Shown here: piece by piece, positions 1 to 8,135 of the stretch
Position numbering within the stretch: position 1 is the stretch's first letter
How the letters are laid out: every line of letters begins with the position of its first letter
Source of the DNA: Glaciimonas sp.
Lineage (GTDB): Bacteria > Pseudomonadota > Gammaproteobacteria > Burkholderiales > Burkholderiaceae
Reading direction: 5' to 3'
Length of the DNA: 15,425 nt
NCBI GenBank assembly: GCA_014377145.1
Contig: JACMQE010000070.1
Span: 1-15,425, forward strand
Position numbers and translations under genes: made by a program
Notes under the pieces: generated by a model
Told to the model about the DNA's origin: nothing
Seen by the model: the letters and a program-made list of their open reading frames with translations, nothing else
Database searches by the model: none

Positions 1-179
1 CGGTAGGAGGTACCGGAACAATCGATTTTTTATGAAGAAAATCTAACGTCCCGCCGACAAAGCGATGAAAATTTAATTGCCTACCGCCTGGCAGGAAGCC
101 TCAAAAAGGGTGCAGTACTTGGGGTACCAAAATTAACGGTTACAACGTATGCACTTTATTAAAATTAAATAATTAATTA
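1..179. other. Downstream flank of the operon, no clear gene
   Basis: AT-rich stretch after the last gene of the operon. On the plus strand one frame is open from base 7 (just after a TAG at 4-6) to a TAA at 160-162. It encodes about 51 residues without a start codon, including LIAYRLAGSLKKGAVLGVP. This could be the worn 3' end of a convergent gene, but an open stretch of this length is not rare by chance. A small inverted repeat (CGGTA, 5-base loop, TACCG) lies at 1-15. Nothing else is recognisable. Confidence 0.3.
103..154 (-). terminator. Possible weak terminator after the operon
   Basis: GTGCAGTAC at 110-118 can pair with GTATGCAC at 147-154. This forms an 8-bp stem with one bulged base and a loop of about 28 bases. 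Read on the minus strand, the stem is followed after two bases by five T residues (103-107). It lies about 25-75 bp beyond the stop codon of the last gene, so the position suits an operon terminator. The long loop and short T run make it a weak candidate. Confidence 0.22.
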
Positions 180-2711
180 TCAATTTCGTCTAAATGGAAT
201 CAATCGCCCTGACTCAGAAATTTTCATTTCAATAAAATCCTTCTTATTTTCAGGACCATAACTCACATGAATAGGTTTATCGATACCATAAAAATAAATT
301 CGATCAAACGGCGTATTAACAGAGATCCATTCAGCCACTTCTAACATATTTTCATCTTCAACAAAGAAATCAACTGCCGCACCCAGGCGTGAACAAATAG
401 GAGTTTTCATACGGGTCAGCTCACAAGATGCATGCTGGTCTAATTTTGGAGCAATGCGACCAGGTATTTTTTTTCCAAGCGCAGCAGAACAAAAAGCATA
501 GGTTAAACGAATCATCCCAAAATAGTCGATTACAGGATCAAGAATATTAGTAGCCAAATCGTAAAGTGCGGTAAAACTGTCAGCCTGTCGCGGGGAGTTA
601 TCGATTTTTATGTTTTCCCAAGTCTCACCGCATTCAATTAACATTCGATACGATAAAAATCTACCACATTTTGTATCTATATCTGGAATATTTTTACTTC
701 TAGTCAAGTACATGCCATCTAGCTGCCAACGCGCTGTAGCTAACATATCGCGAAATTGTTGTGGTCTAGGCCCATATCCTTCAAAAGAAAAGAGATTAAG
801 CTCCTCAAGTTTCTCATCAAATTCAATTTGCTCTGCGTATCCAAAAGATTCTTCATTTAAATAACGAGACTTCAAGTACAAGTAGGTCGACTCATACTCT
901 TCGCCATAGCTAAAAAAATCAAAATCAAGCGAACGGAATTTTATCTTTACACGCTCCAATAATAAGGGAAGCGGCGACCCATAAAAATCATCAAACCGTA
1001 GCAACGTTAACTTACCACTTCCTATATGAATTTTAATCATATCCGCACTAGCAATATCCCCATAAAGCATAGCGGCACAGCCAATATACACTCTTAATAA
1101 TGGTGGAAGTCTTTCGACTAATTGCGTTGGAAGATGGAGTGCGTTTTTTTCATCGTAGTAACCAAGACCTTGCTGCGATGCCATTTTACATGCAGACTCA
1201 ATAGCTTGAGCATCTGCAATTTTAAAAAGCAATGCTCGTCCTTTCTCGATGGCCTGAGAGTAATTTCCAAAAAAAACTTTAACGTCAATCTGAAGAACAG
1301 AATCTAAATTTCTATAAGTTTTTCTTTGACTAAAAATATATAGTGCGAAATATACCAATAAATCATTGATGCGATTATTTGCTGCTTGCTCTAATAATTC
1401 AGGGTCAGTTTCATCCAACAAAAAACGTGTTGCTCGCCCAACCGTACCAAAAATGGTGATTAGGTTATCTATATTCTCAATTTCATCTTTGCGTGGCTGG
1501 CGCCCTAAACTAAGCCAAATATCTCTTAATGGAGTAATGGCGATCGTACGATTTTGCTGTTTCTGGTCGCGAATAGAGGCGCGTGGCGCTGCGATTGTTC
1601 GCCTACTCAGATGAAGTAAATTAGACTTACTTCGCTGTCGACTAAGTAAGAATCGTTGCTCAGCCTCGACATCGCTAAAGACAAAAAATATTCCCGGCCC
1701 AACTGGAATTGAATCAGTATTCAACGAATCGTCTATAAATTCCTTAAGTTCAGTTTGAGTAAAATATTTTTGAAATGTACTTCTTGCTGTGAGTACACCA
1801 TCATTTAACTTCTGCCCTTTAAAGGAGTTCTGATTGTAGAGCATCGCTGAAACTACTAGCAACTCTTTTGCAAGAAAGTAAGCTCCTTTCAGTGCATCTA
1901 ATCGCTCCTCCAAATTCTCGATGACGTTGATTACAAATCCAAGATTAACAATATCGGCAGGTTGACGTTGTCCATCGGGTAAAAAATGAGGGTCCCAGCC
2001 AGAAACCAAAATATTATTAGCTTGCAGATTACGGACATCGTCACCTCTACCACAGCCGTAGTCAAAAATTGATTTTTTCCCGTCCAAAAAATTGAACCTA
2101 GCTAATGCCTGCATTGGCGCGGAAAGATTGTGTCGAGTAAGAGCGGTCAAGTGTCGCCGGACGATTTTATTGAGTTCAACACCATTATCTGTATTATTTA
2201 AAAAATCATCATCATTACCGATTGGAAGAAATTTATCTCCATCCAAATAATAGCCCCGCTCATTAATAAGCGCTTCCCAAGCAAGTTTGAATCCAATATT
2301 GCGACTATTTTCGAATAGTCCTAGTAACTCTGCACTTTGTGTAAGCGCTACGTATTCGTCATGACGCACATGATTTTCCGCCAAAAACAATTCTTTACGA
2401 TGCAAAATCGGCGCATTCAGCGACTCACTATAACTTCTACGCTTCACGATCCGATTAGTGCAATCAATAGTCCACCCCCAATGCAGAACAGGAAAAGGCG
2501 CATCAAAGAAATCGGGATACCAAAGTAGCGACAGGACCGAACCGCTCTTTGGATATTTGACAATATTATAGTGTTTTCCAGCAATCAATCCAGCCAGAAT
2601 TTCTGCGTCAGCTACTAGTTCCCGGACCTTTAATGGTTGAACGGTAGTCAACTCGTAGTGCCAGTAAAAATGTGCACCGACCTGTTTTCCCTTAATCGGA
2701 ATAGTCGCCAT
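180..2711 (-). CDS. DNA phosphorothioation-associated putative SAM methyltransferase
   Basis: 843-aa protein. A Rossmann-type SAM-binding motif, FDYGCGRGDD, sits at residues 216-225. It is preceded by a block like ALTRHNLSAPMQAL and followed by SGWDPHF and a strand-helix unit NLGFVINVIENLEERLDALK. This combination matches the family known as DNA phosphorothioation-associated putative methyltransferase. No [DNS]PP[YFW] amino-methyltransferase motif is visible, so the substrate is unknown. The C-terminus (residues about 757-820) has DQH (H760), LGAAVDF (D781) and HVSYG (H815), reminiscent of the DD-peptidase/Hedgehog zinc site. I chose the ATG at 2711, 7 bp after the upstream stop; an in-frame TTG at 2729 would add six residues and overlap the previous gene by 11 bp. 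It is the last gene of the operon and is AT-rich (one sampled 60-bp line is 37% GC) compared with the gene before it. Confidence 0.85.
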   Translation of the reverse strand: MATIPIKGKQVGAHFYWHYELTTVQPLKVRELVADAEILAGLIAGKHYNIVKYPKSGSVLSLLWYPDFFDAPFPVLHWGWTIDCTNRIVKRRSYSESLNAPILHRKELFLAENHVRHDEYVALTQSAELLGLFENSRNIGFKLAWEALINERGYYLDGDKFLPIGNDDDFLNNTDNGVELNKIVRRHLTALTRHNLSAPMQALARFNFLDGKKSIFDYGCGRGDDVRNLQANNILVSGWDPHFLPDGQRQPADIVNLGFVINVIENLEERLDALKGAYFLAKELLVVSAMLYNQNSFKGQKLNDGVLTARSTFQKYFTQTELKEFIDDSLNTDSIPVGPGIFFVFSDVEAEQRFLLSRQRSKSNLLHLSRRTIAAPRASIRDQKQQNRTIAITPLRDIWLSLGRQPRKDEIENIDNLITIFGTVGRATRFLLDETDPELLEQAANNRINDLLVYFALYIFSQRKTYRNLDSVLQIDVKVFFGNYSQAIEKGRALLFKIADAQAIESACKMASQQGLGYYDEKNALHLPTQLVERLPPLLRVYIGCAAMLYGDIASADMIKIHIGSGKLTLLRFDDFYGSPLPLLLERVKIKFRSLDFDFFSYGEEYESTYLYLKSRYLNEESFGYAEQIEFDEKLEELNLFSFEGYGPRPQQFRDMLATARWQLDGMYLTRSKNIPDIDTKCGRFLSYRMLIECGETWENIKIDNSPRQADSFTALYDLATNILDPVIDYFGMIRLTYAFCSAALGKKIPGRIAPKLDQHASCELTRMKTPICSRLGAAVDFFVEDENMLEVAEWISVNTPFDRIYFYGIDKPIHVSYGPENKKDFIEMKISESGRLIPFRRN

Positions 2712-2718
2712 TTTTTTC

Positions 2719-5700
2719 TTAGGCAACAATGAGAGTCAGACGATCTGTAAGAATGACTAGCAGCTTGTGCTGAACATTGAGCGGCAAGCGCTCAATGCGG
2801 CCGACGATTTCGTCCATTCCCATTTGATCTAGATGTGCAATCAGGTCAAGCTCGATCGGCCCCAACAATACCTTTTCATGCATCAATAATTCATCTGGAG
2901 GATTATGTAATTTTTTTAACATCCCTTCAATTTCATGTCTTCCAAGCTCGTGAATCGCATACAAATTTAAAAAAGGCTTTTGCCAGAAAAGGACTCGATC
3001 ACGCCTCTCGTGCTCCTCAATTTCAGCGTGGCGGCAACGCACCTCCTCCAGCATAGCATCGACCTGCGCCTGATCCAAATGGGATAGATAGGCCGGCGCT
3101 GCATTCAGCTCGCGCTCAAGTACTACGCAGCGCGCTTTATTCAGCGCATGCATCTGTGTATCCTGCATTAAGCGTGGTGCAAGCCACGCCGTAGACCGCC
3201 GTCGTGCCGTATCAACCCGATCAAAAGCTAACGACTGATAGATCCCTTCGAGATCCCACGCTGCATCAATTTCCAGGGCATCTAAAAATTTCACCATTTC
3301 GTCCACTTGATACCGTACTCGCAGTTGCAAAAGCTCAACGAGACGATCCACACTTACTTCGCTACCTTCCCATACAGCCAGATCGGCAAGAATTCGCTCT
3401 AATTGAATGACTATCTCACTCACTTCATTCTGATCTTTTGTTTTTTGGAAAATTTCTTTTAGATTTCGCGACTTGATTAACGCATCATGCAGTGCACCCT
3501 CATTCTCCAACACTAGCTTGAACAAGCCACCGAGCGCATTAGTTTGTCTTTCAATAGCACTACGAAGACGTTGTTGACGCTTAGTGATTGCCTCAGTGCG
3601 TGCATGAATTTCTTCCTCTTTTAACACTGAGCTCGCACTTTGCACACATTGGATAAGGCGATCTCCTTCAAGCATTGCATCGCGCATTTCACGTACAGGA
3701 GTAGATTCCGTAGGATCTGGTTGACGGGGATAATCATCACTTTGATCCAGCGACAGGGAAAATTTCTGCCTTGCTTCAACCTGAGCGATGCTCTGCATCA
3801 TCTGCTGATCAAGTGCTCTTGCTTCGGCGTCAAAGCTCAACACTTTCAGACTCTCCACCGATTTGCGCATTAAATGGCGGAAGTCACTTACCTGTGCGGC
3901 GGTGTGGCAGCTTTGACGTGCCATCCACTTGTGCAATAGCGGTGCCAGAAACTCGCGCAGCGGCACCAGCAGTGCTGTATAGCTTTCTATACAGGCAATA
4001 GGCCAGCAAGCATCGGCCTCCATTAGCTGCTTATGAGAAACCAACTGGCTGCCGATTCTTAAAAACTCACCAACATTTTCCTTGCGTGCTGCGTTCTCCA
4101 CGCCACGCTCACATTCTTCTAGCTTTTTTTGTGTACTGAGTAATTTCTCAATTGCGTGATCTGACCGCTCACGCAAGTGGAAGTAGAGGCCATCCAACAC
4201 TTCGGGGCGCGGCTCGATTCGGTGCATCCGTTCAACTTCGTCAGCCAAGACACCCATCGCCTGATAATTTTGTTCAGTCTCCCAACGGCCAAGAAGATTA
4301 CGCCAGCGTCCTTCCGCATCATCCGAAAGAAAGCGCACTGTACTTTGCTCAAGGATGGTTTGTTCCAGGTAATGACGCCCCTTTTGGGCTGGAAAGGCGT
4401 CATTTACCCAGTCACCGGACGCAACCATCACTCCTTTACGTTCGATACGGCGCGGCGGATGATTTCCGCCCAACATCAAGCTTAATAACAATCCGGCTGA
4501 TGAAGCATTCATGCCATAAGGCGGTGCAATCAATGCCTTGTAAGATTGCCAGAGGCTACGCGTCGGGTTGTCCTGATGAATTTTTTGGAGCCACTGATAG
4601 GCCACCCTCACTTTTTCTTCGGCCGGCTCTGTCAGCTTTCCGCTTGGTGGCAGTGCCATCCAACTCGCTACCAAGGTGGCATGAACCCGATTTTGCAATC
4701 GTTTTGGTTGTGCCTGAACCCATGATCCTTCTACCTGATGCGCAATCAAGCTACGGGTCAACTGAGCACAATCGGCTGGACCTCCGCCAGCTGAGGTGGC
4801 AAAACCATCAAAGACAAACGGTAATGCATGAGGATAAACGCGGGCAAAGATCTCTTCACCAACCTTTCTTAAACGCCCGTCTGGCACGACAGTTTGGCCT
4901 GCGATCCAATACAGACGCTCCCGAATAGCTTCCTGTGCGGCTTCTTTCAGTGCGTCACTGCTGCGCTCGCGTTCTTCCGGGACGAAACGCCGAAATCGCT
5001 CACGCTCTTCGACCGAAATCCGTTCGTCAAACAGATACAAACGACCTATATGTTCAGCTACGCGTCCCTGACGGTCGGCGATCACAATCAGCCATACTGG
5101 CGCCGCATCATAGCCATAACGGACAAGCTCCGATTGCATCAGTGCTGCGGCAGTAGTTTCTACTCCCGCCACGTCCTCTTCTGGGTGAAGGTAAAGATAA
5201 ATCAATTTACCTTTAGCCTCAGAGGGTGTGGTTGCTTGTGACCATTCTTGAAAAATCCGCTTGATGGATTGTTCAAGAATCAGGCTATGAGCGAATAGTG
5301 CCTCGAAGCGCCACTCCAAAGTCGAAATATTATTGCGCTGCGCAAAATCAGTAGTGACGTCACTTAGATCGGTATCAGCTCCGCCTCTACGCACAAATAG
5401 GTCGCTAATGGCATCGGGTGATAGCACTGCTTGATTCTTGCGCAGCCATTGCTGAAATTGGCCTCGCGTAGAAGCATCTGCGATCAACTCATATTGGCCA
5501 AGGTCCCTATTCCACTCCATTGCCCCGAGATCCTGACTCAGCACCGAGAGCGCTTTCGCTAGAGCAGAAGCAGGCAGTGCTGTGGCTTCACACAACAAAC
5601 CATTCATATCGTCTTGGCTTTGTTTGCCAATACGCATTTTTTCTAGAATGGCTACACCGGCCAAAACCAGACGCTGCTCTGCATTGAGGTGGGCTTGGAA

Positions 5701-7218
5701 TTTCTCTAACAAGAGCTGAAGGGTTTCGGCCACCGTGCTACCGGTCTCCCGTTCGGCGGAGATCAACTCCGGCAGCATGCTACTGAGGACTAGTTCGGCC
5801 GCACTGACCTGGCGTAATCGTCCATCTGACAACGCTAACTCGCCGCTGATACGATCAATCATCTCCTTGATAAAAGTTAGCGCAGAGCGCGATTGCACTA
5901 CATCCCGCTGGCGTGTCAGGAACCAAGTAGCGAGAGGATGAAGTGGCCAGCACCCTTGCGCAATAACACGTGTAAAGCGTTCAAGATCATTCCACACTGG
6001 GTATCGCTCATATCCTGGAAGACAAAGACGCATTTTTTTCCAGCATGCTTGCCATGATGTCTGCGCATCAGCCTGCTGCCAGGCTTGCTCGATCGCAGGT
6101 TGCTTCTTGCCAATCATATGGGCAAAAATTGTTTCAAGATTAGTTGATAGATACCACTTTTGGGCAGAGTCAAAACGGGTGATGTAACGCTGTAATTGGC
6201 GCAAATCGACACTACCGAAGCGCTTCAAGTAGGCCTTTAATTCGTACTGGATCAAGCCAATGAAACGTACCTTGGTACTGTTATCCTGCACCCCCTGAAA
6301 CAACTGCTGTAACGCTGCATCGCCAGCGAGCTGCGGTTTTTCAGCTGCATATTCAAGATAACGGCCAAACTCGTCGAACAAAATAACGATGCTAGAAAAA
6401 GCACCATCACTACCACAATACACATCGCACAGCGTTTTAATCAATTCCTGCGCCGACTCTTGCCCGACCATTGGAATGGCGGAGCCGTTCGCTTCGGTGT
6501 ACACAGCATCGACTGCAGAATAAATAGCTTCATCGTTATCTGCAAGGCGCGCACAAATATTTTGCGCTGTCAGCCCAGGCAAACATTGCGTGAAGCGGTC
6601 CATGCGGAAAGAAAAATTTCTTTCGACAAATTGCTCAGCGGATTGGAATCGTGGAGAAAGTGCCCGAATCGCCCCGGCATCAACACCATAGCGCCGCAAC
6701 TGCGAAAACACAGCTTGGCTCAACGCATTACCAAGATTAAAACCGGCCATTCCATCGAGCGCGAGCACCAACACAGGGCGTGCCAACCGCGCGATATCTT
6801 CTTGCACTTTGGCACCGATCACGGTATCGGCCTGGACAATATTGGCGACAATTTTCTGCGCCGTTTCCCCGTGAGGATCGCCAAGCAAAGTAGCGCAGGC
6901 TAGCGCCAAGTGAGACTTACCTGAACCGTAACCAGCCACGACTAGCCAATACGGATTAACTTCCTCGCCCTGCAAGCCACTATTGATAGAGCCGAGGAGG
7001 TCGGATACAAAGCTGGCACTGTCTTTGAGCCGGTAACCGCCTGCGAACCCATCTCCCTCGGCGTCGCCAGCACCATGATAACGTGGGCCGTGGAAAACAA
7101 AAGCACTGGCGGCAAGCCGTGCCTGCGCCTCTCGCTCTTGAACCCAACGAAGCTGAACGGCTCCCTCGAAAAAATTTTCATTATGAAAATTGACCAGTTC
7201 ACCGATTTTTTTTGACAT
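2719..7218 (-). CDS. Giant P-loop ATPase of a PT-linked defence operon (BrxC/PglY-like style)
   Basis: 1499-aa cytoplasmic protein. Walker A is GYGSGKS at residues 96-102, after a short N-terminal region. Walker B is IVILFDEFGRYLEY with D282 and E283, followed by a sensor-like stretch (RFIGLIQYELKAYLKRFG). This layout, with an early P-loop, a DEFGRYLE-type Walker B and a very long helical tail, recalls the large AAA+-like ATPases of BREX systems (BrxC, PglY). The likeness is architectural and not proven homology. The C-terminal half is rich in Glu, Arg, Lys and Leu and predicts coiled coils, for example around LLSTQKKLEECERGVENAAR and ARTEAITKRQQRLRSAIERQ. No nuclease or membrane segment is evident. 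The ATG start lies 20 bp after the DUF4007 stop, with a weak TAGG ribosome site about 10 bp upstream. Its role is probably ATP-driven assembly or sensing within the defence complex; this is inferred. Confidence 0.8.
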   Translation of the reverse strand: MSKKIGELVNFHNENFFEGAVQLRWVQEREAQARLAASAFVFHGPRYHGAGDAEGDGFAGGYRLKDSASFVSDLLGSINSGLQGEEVNPYWLVVAGYGSGKSHLALACATLLGDPHGETAQKIVANIVQADTVIGAKVQEDIARLARPVLVLALDGMAGFNLGNALSQAVFSQLRRYGVDAGAIRALSPRFQSAEQFVERNFSFRMDRFTQCLPGLTAQNICARLADNDEAIYSAVDAVYTEANGSAIPMVGQESAQELIKTLCDVYCGSDGAFSSIVILFDEFGRYLEYAAEKPQLAGDAALQQLFQGVQDNSTKVRFIGLIQYELKAYLKRFGSVDLRQLQRYITRFDSAQKWYLSTNLETIFAHMIGKKQPAIEQAWQQADAQTSWQACWKKMRLCLPGYERYPVWNDLERFTRVIAQGCWPLHPLATWFLTRQRDVVQSRSALTFIKEMIDRISGELALSDGRLRQVSAAELVLSSMLPELISAERETGSTVAETLQLLLEKFQAHLNAEQRLVLAGVAILEKMRIGKQSQDDMNGLLCEATALPASALAKALSVLSQDLGAMEWNRDLGQYELIADASTRGQFQQWLRKNQAVLSPDAISDLFVRRGGADTDLSDVTTDFAQRNNISTLEWRFEALFAHSLILEQSIKRIFQEWSQATTPSEAKGKLIYLYLHPEEDVAGVETTAAALMQSELVRYGYDAAPVWLIVIADRQGRVAEHIGRLYLFDERISVEERERFRRFVPEERERSSDALKEAAQEAIRERLYWIAGQTVVPDGRLRKVGEEIFARVYPHALPFVFDGFATSAGGGPADCAQLTRSLIAHQVEGSWVQAQPKRLQNRVHATLVASWMALPPSGKLTEPAEEKVRVAYQWLQKIHQDNPTRSLWQSYKALIAPPYGMNASSAGLLLSLMLGGNHPPRRIERKGVMVASGDWVNDAFPAQKGRHYLEQTILEQSTVRFLSDDAEGRWRNLLGRWETEQNYQAMGVLADEVERMHRIEPRPEVLDGLYFHLRERSDHAIEKLLSTQKKLEECERGVENAARKENVGEFLRIGSQLVSHKQLMEADACWPIACIESYTALLVPLREFLAPLLHKWMARQSCHTAAQVSDFRHLMRKSVESLKVLSFDAEARALDQQMMQSIAQVEARQKFSLSLDQSDDYPRQPDPTESTPVREMRDAMLEGDRLIQCVQSASSVLKEEEIHARTEAITKRQQRLRSAIERQTNALGGLFKLVLENEGALHDALIKSRNLKEIFQKTKDQNEVSEIVIQLERILADLAVWEGSEVSVDRLVELLQLRVRYQVDEMVKFLDALEIDAAWDLEGIYQSLAFDRVDTARRRSTAWLAPRLMQDTQMHALNKARCVVLERELNAAPAYLSHLDQAQVDAMLEEVRCRHAEIEEHERRDRVLFWQKPFLNLYAIHELGRHEIEGMLKKLHNPPDELLMHEKVLLGPIELDLIAHLDQMGMDEIVGRIERLPLNVQHKLLVILTDRLTLIVA

Positions 7219-7238
7219 GGCGCTTGTACCTAGTTTTG

Positions 7239-8135
7239 TTACCTGAGTTCAGAATAGATATTGGAAATGACTTGATTCGTGTTCTTCAAGCGCAACAAAA
7301 TTGGCGCGCCGGTATATCGGTCAATCTGTAGCATCCTATTATCAGCCATCCAATCGAGCCAATATGCAATCATTGCCTCATCCCAGCCAAGCACTACGAA
7401 GCAGCGGCTATGGCTGGCGAAACTATCCAGAGAAACCTGACTCTCGTTGCTGAATAATTCATCCCAAATCAGATATAAATAGGCTGCGTAGACAGGAAAA
7501 AATGACAGCTCGACAGGTGCAGGTTGCCTTTCCAATAGTTTCTCACCATTTACAATGATTTTTTGCAATACGTTAATATTACCCATACAACTATCTTCGA
7601 GATAACTACGTACTACGATGCCAGCCAATGATTTCAAATACCCAACATCACCGTGCAGCTCAACCAAGAAATCGACAAAATCTTGTTGCCGGAATTGTTT
7701 CCCCAATCGAAATCCACCTGCCGCGAACAGCGCGAACCAAGGTCCAGCGACGCCACTAGTGGCAGGAGCTGATGCCAACCTTCGGCATAACAGCAAGTGC
7801 ATCAACCACAACGTTTGACGAGCGCTCAAAAACGGATCTTCCTCCAGAATGACATGCCCTAATGCCGTCAGTCCCAATTGCCAGCCACCGGATTTTTTGC
7901 TCGCAGTTATCAACCCCATTCCCACCGCATAGTGGATGATAGGAATTACCTTGCCAGTACTATTACCAGTAGGTATGTTCGTCTGGGCTCCGATCGCGAC
8001 CTTGTCGCCACTGCCGTTTGCTGCGGCAAACGGCAGTAACTGTGCAAGTAGGCGCCGCTCAGGCAAAAAACTTTGCGGAAAGTTGAGCGGTAACTGCCTT
8101 ACTTCATTTGTTGTGATTGCTGGGGTTTTATTCAT
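7239..8135 (-). CDS. DUF4007 family protein
   Basis: 298-aa protein with the landmarks of DUF4007. These are an N-terminal NFPQSFLPERRLLAQLL block (residues 18-34), IPTGNSTGKVIPIIHYAVGMGLI-like sequence at 54-76 (conserved TGxxxGKVxP and MGLI), then LTALGHVILEEDPFLS (89-104) and TLWLMHLLLCRR (108-119). The family is predicted to be winged-helix-like and DNA-binding. It is known mainly from neighbourhoods of DNA phosphorothioation genes, with no settled biochemical role. The ATG overlaps the stop of the 1810-aa gene by 8 bp (ATGAATAA at 8128-8135), with no good ribosome site of its own, so translation is probably coupled. It sits between two giant ATPase genes, which fits an adaptor or PT-recognition role; that is inference. 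A perfect 12-bp inverted repeat lies inside its 5' end. Confidence 0.88.
   Translation of the reverse strand: MNKTPAITTNEVRQLPLNFPQSFLPERRLLAQLLPFAAANGSGDKVAIGAQTNIPTGNSTGKVIPIIHYAVGMGLITASKKSGGWQLGLTALGHVILEEDPFLSARQTLWLMHLLLCRRLASAPATSGVAGPWFALFAAGGFRLGKQFRQQDFVDFLVELHGDVGYLKSLAGIVVRSYLEDSCMGNINVLQKIIVNGEKLLERQPAPVELSFFPVYAAYLYLIWDELFSNESQVSLDSFASHSRCFVVLGWDEAMIAYWLDWMADNRMLQIDRYTGAPILLRLKNTNQVISNIYSELR
8010..8037. repeat. Perfect 12-bp inverted repeat inside the DUF4007 gene
   Basis: ACTGCCGTTTGC at 8010-8021 and its exact reverse complement GCAAACGGCAGT at 8026-8037 are separated by the 4-base loop TGCG. The hairpin lies about 100 bp inside the gene and encodes the residues around LPFAAANGS. 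No T run follows it on either strand, so it is not an ordinary terminator. It could affect mRNA stability or translation between the two ATPase genes, or be an incidental result of the coding sequence. Confidence 0.8.

Noticed and set aside
4152..4928. Plus-strand open frame of 258 aa
   Set aside because: It lies wholly antisense to the 1499-aa ATPase gene and has no recognisable domain; the codon pattern follows the minus-strand gene.
6460..6903. Plus-strand open frame of 147 aa
   Set aside because: It is antisense to the Walker A/B region of the 1499-aa ATPase, with no family resemblance.
8010..8037. Hairpin as an intrinsic terminator
   Set aside because: No T run follows on either strand, and the operon continues with overlapping or closely spaced genes.
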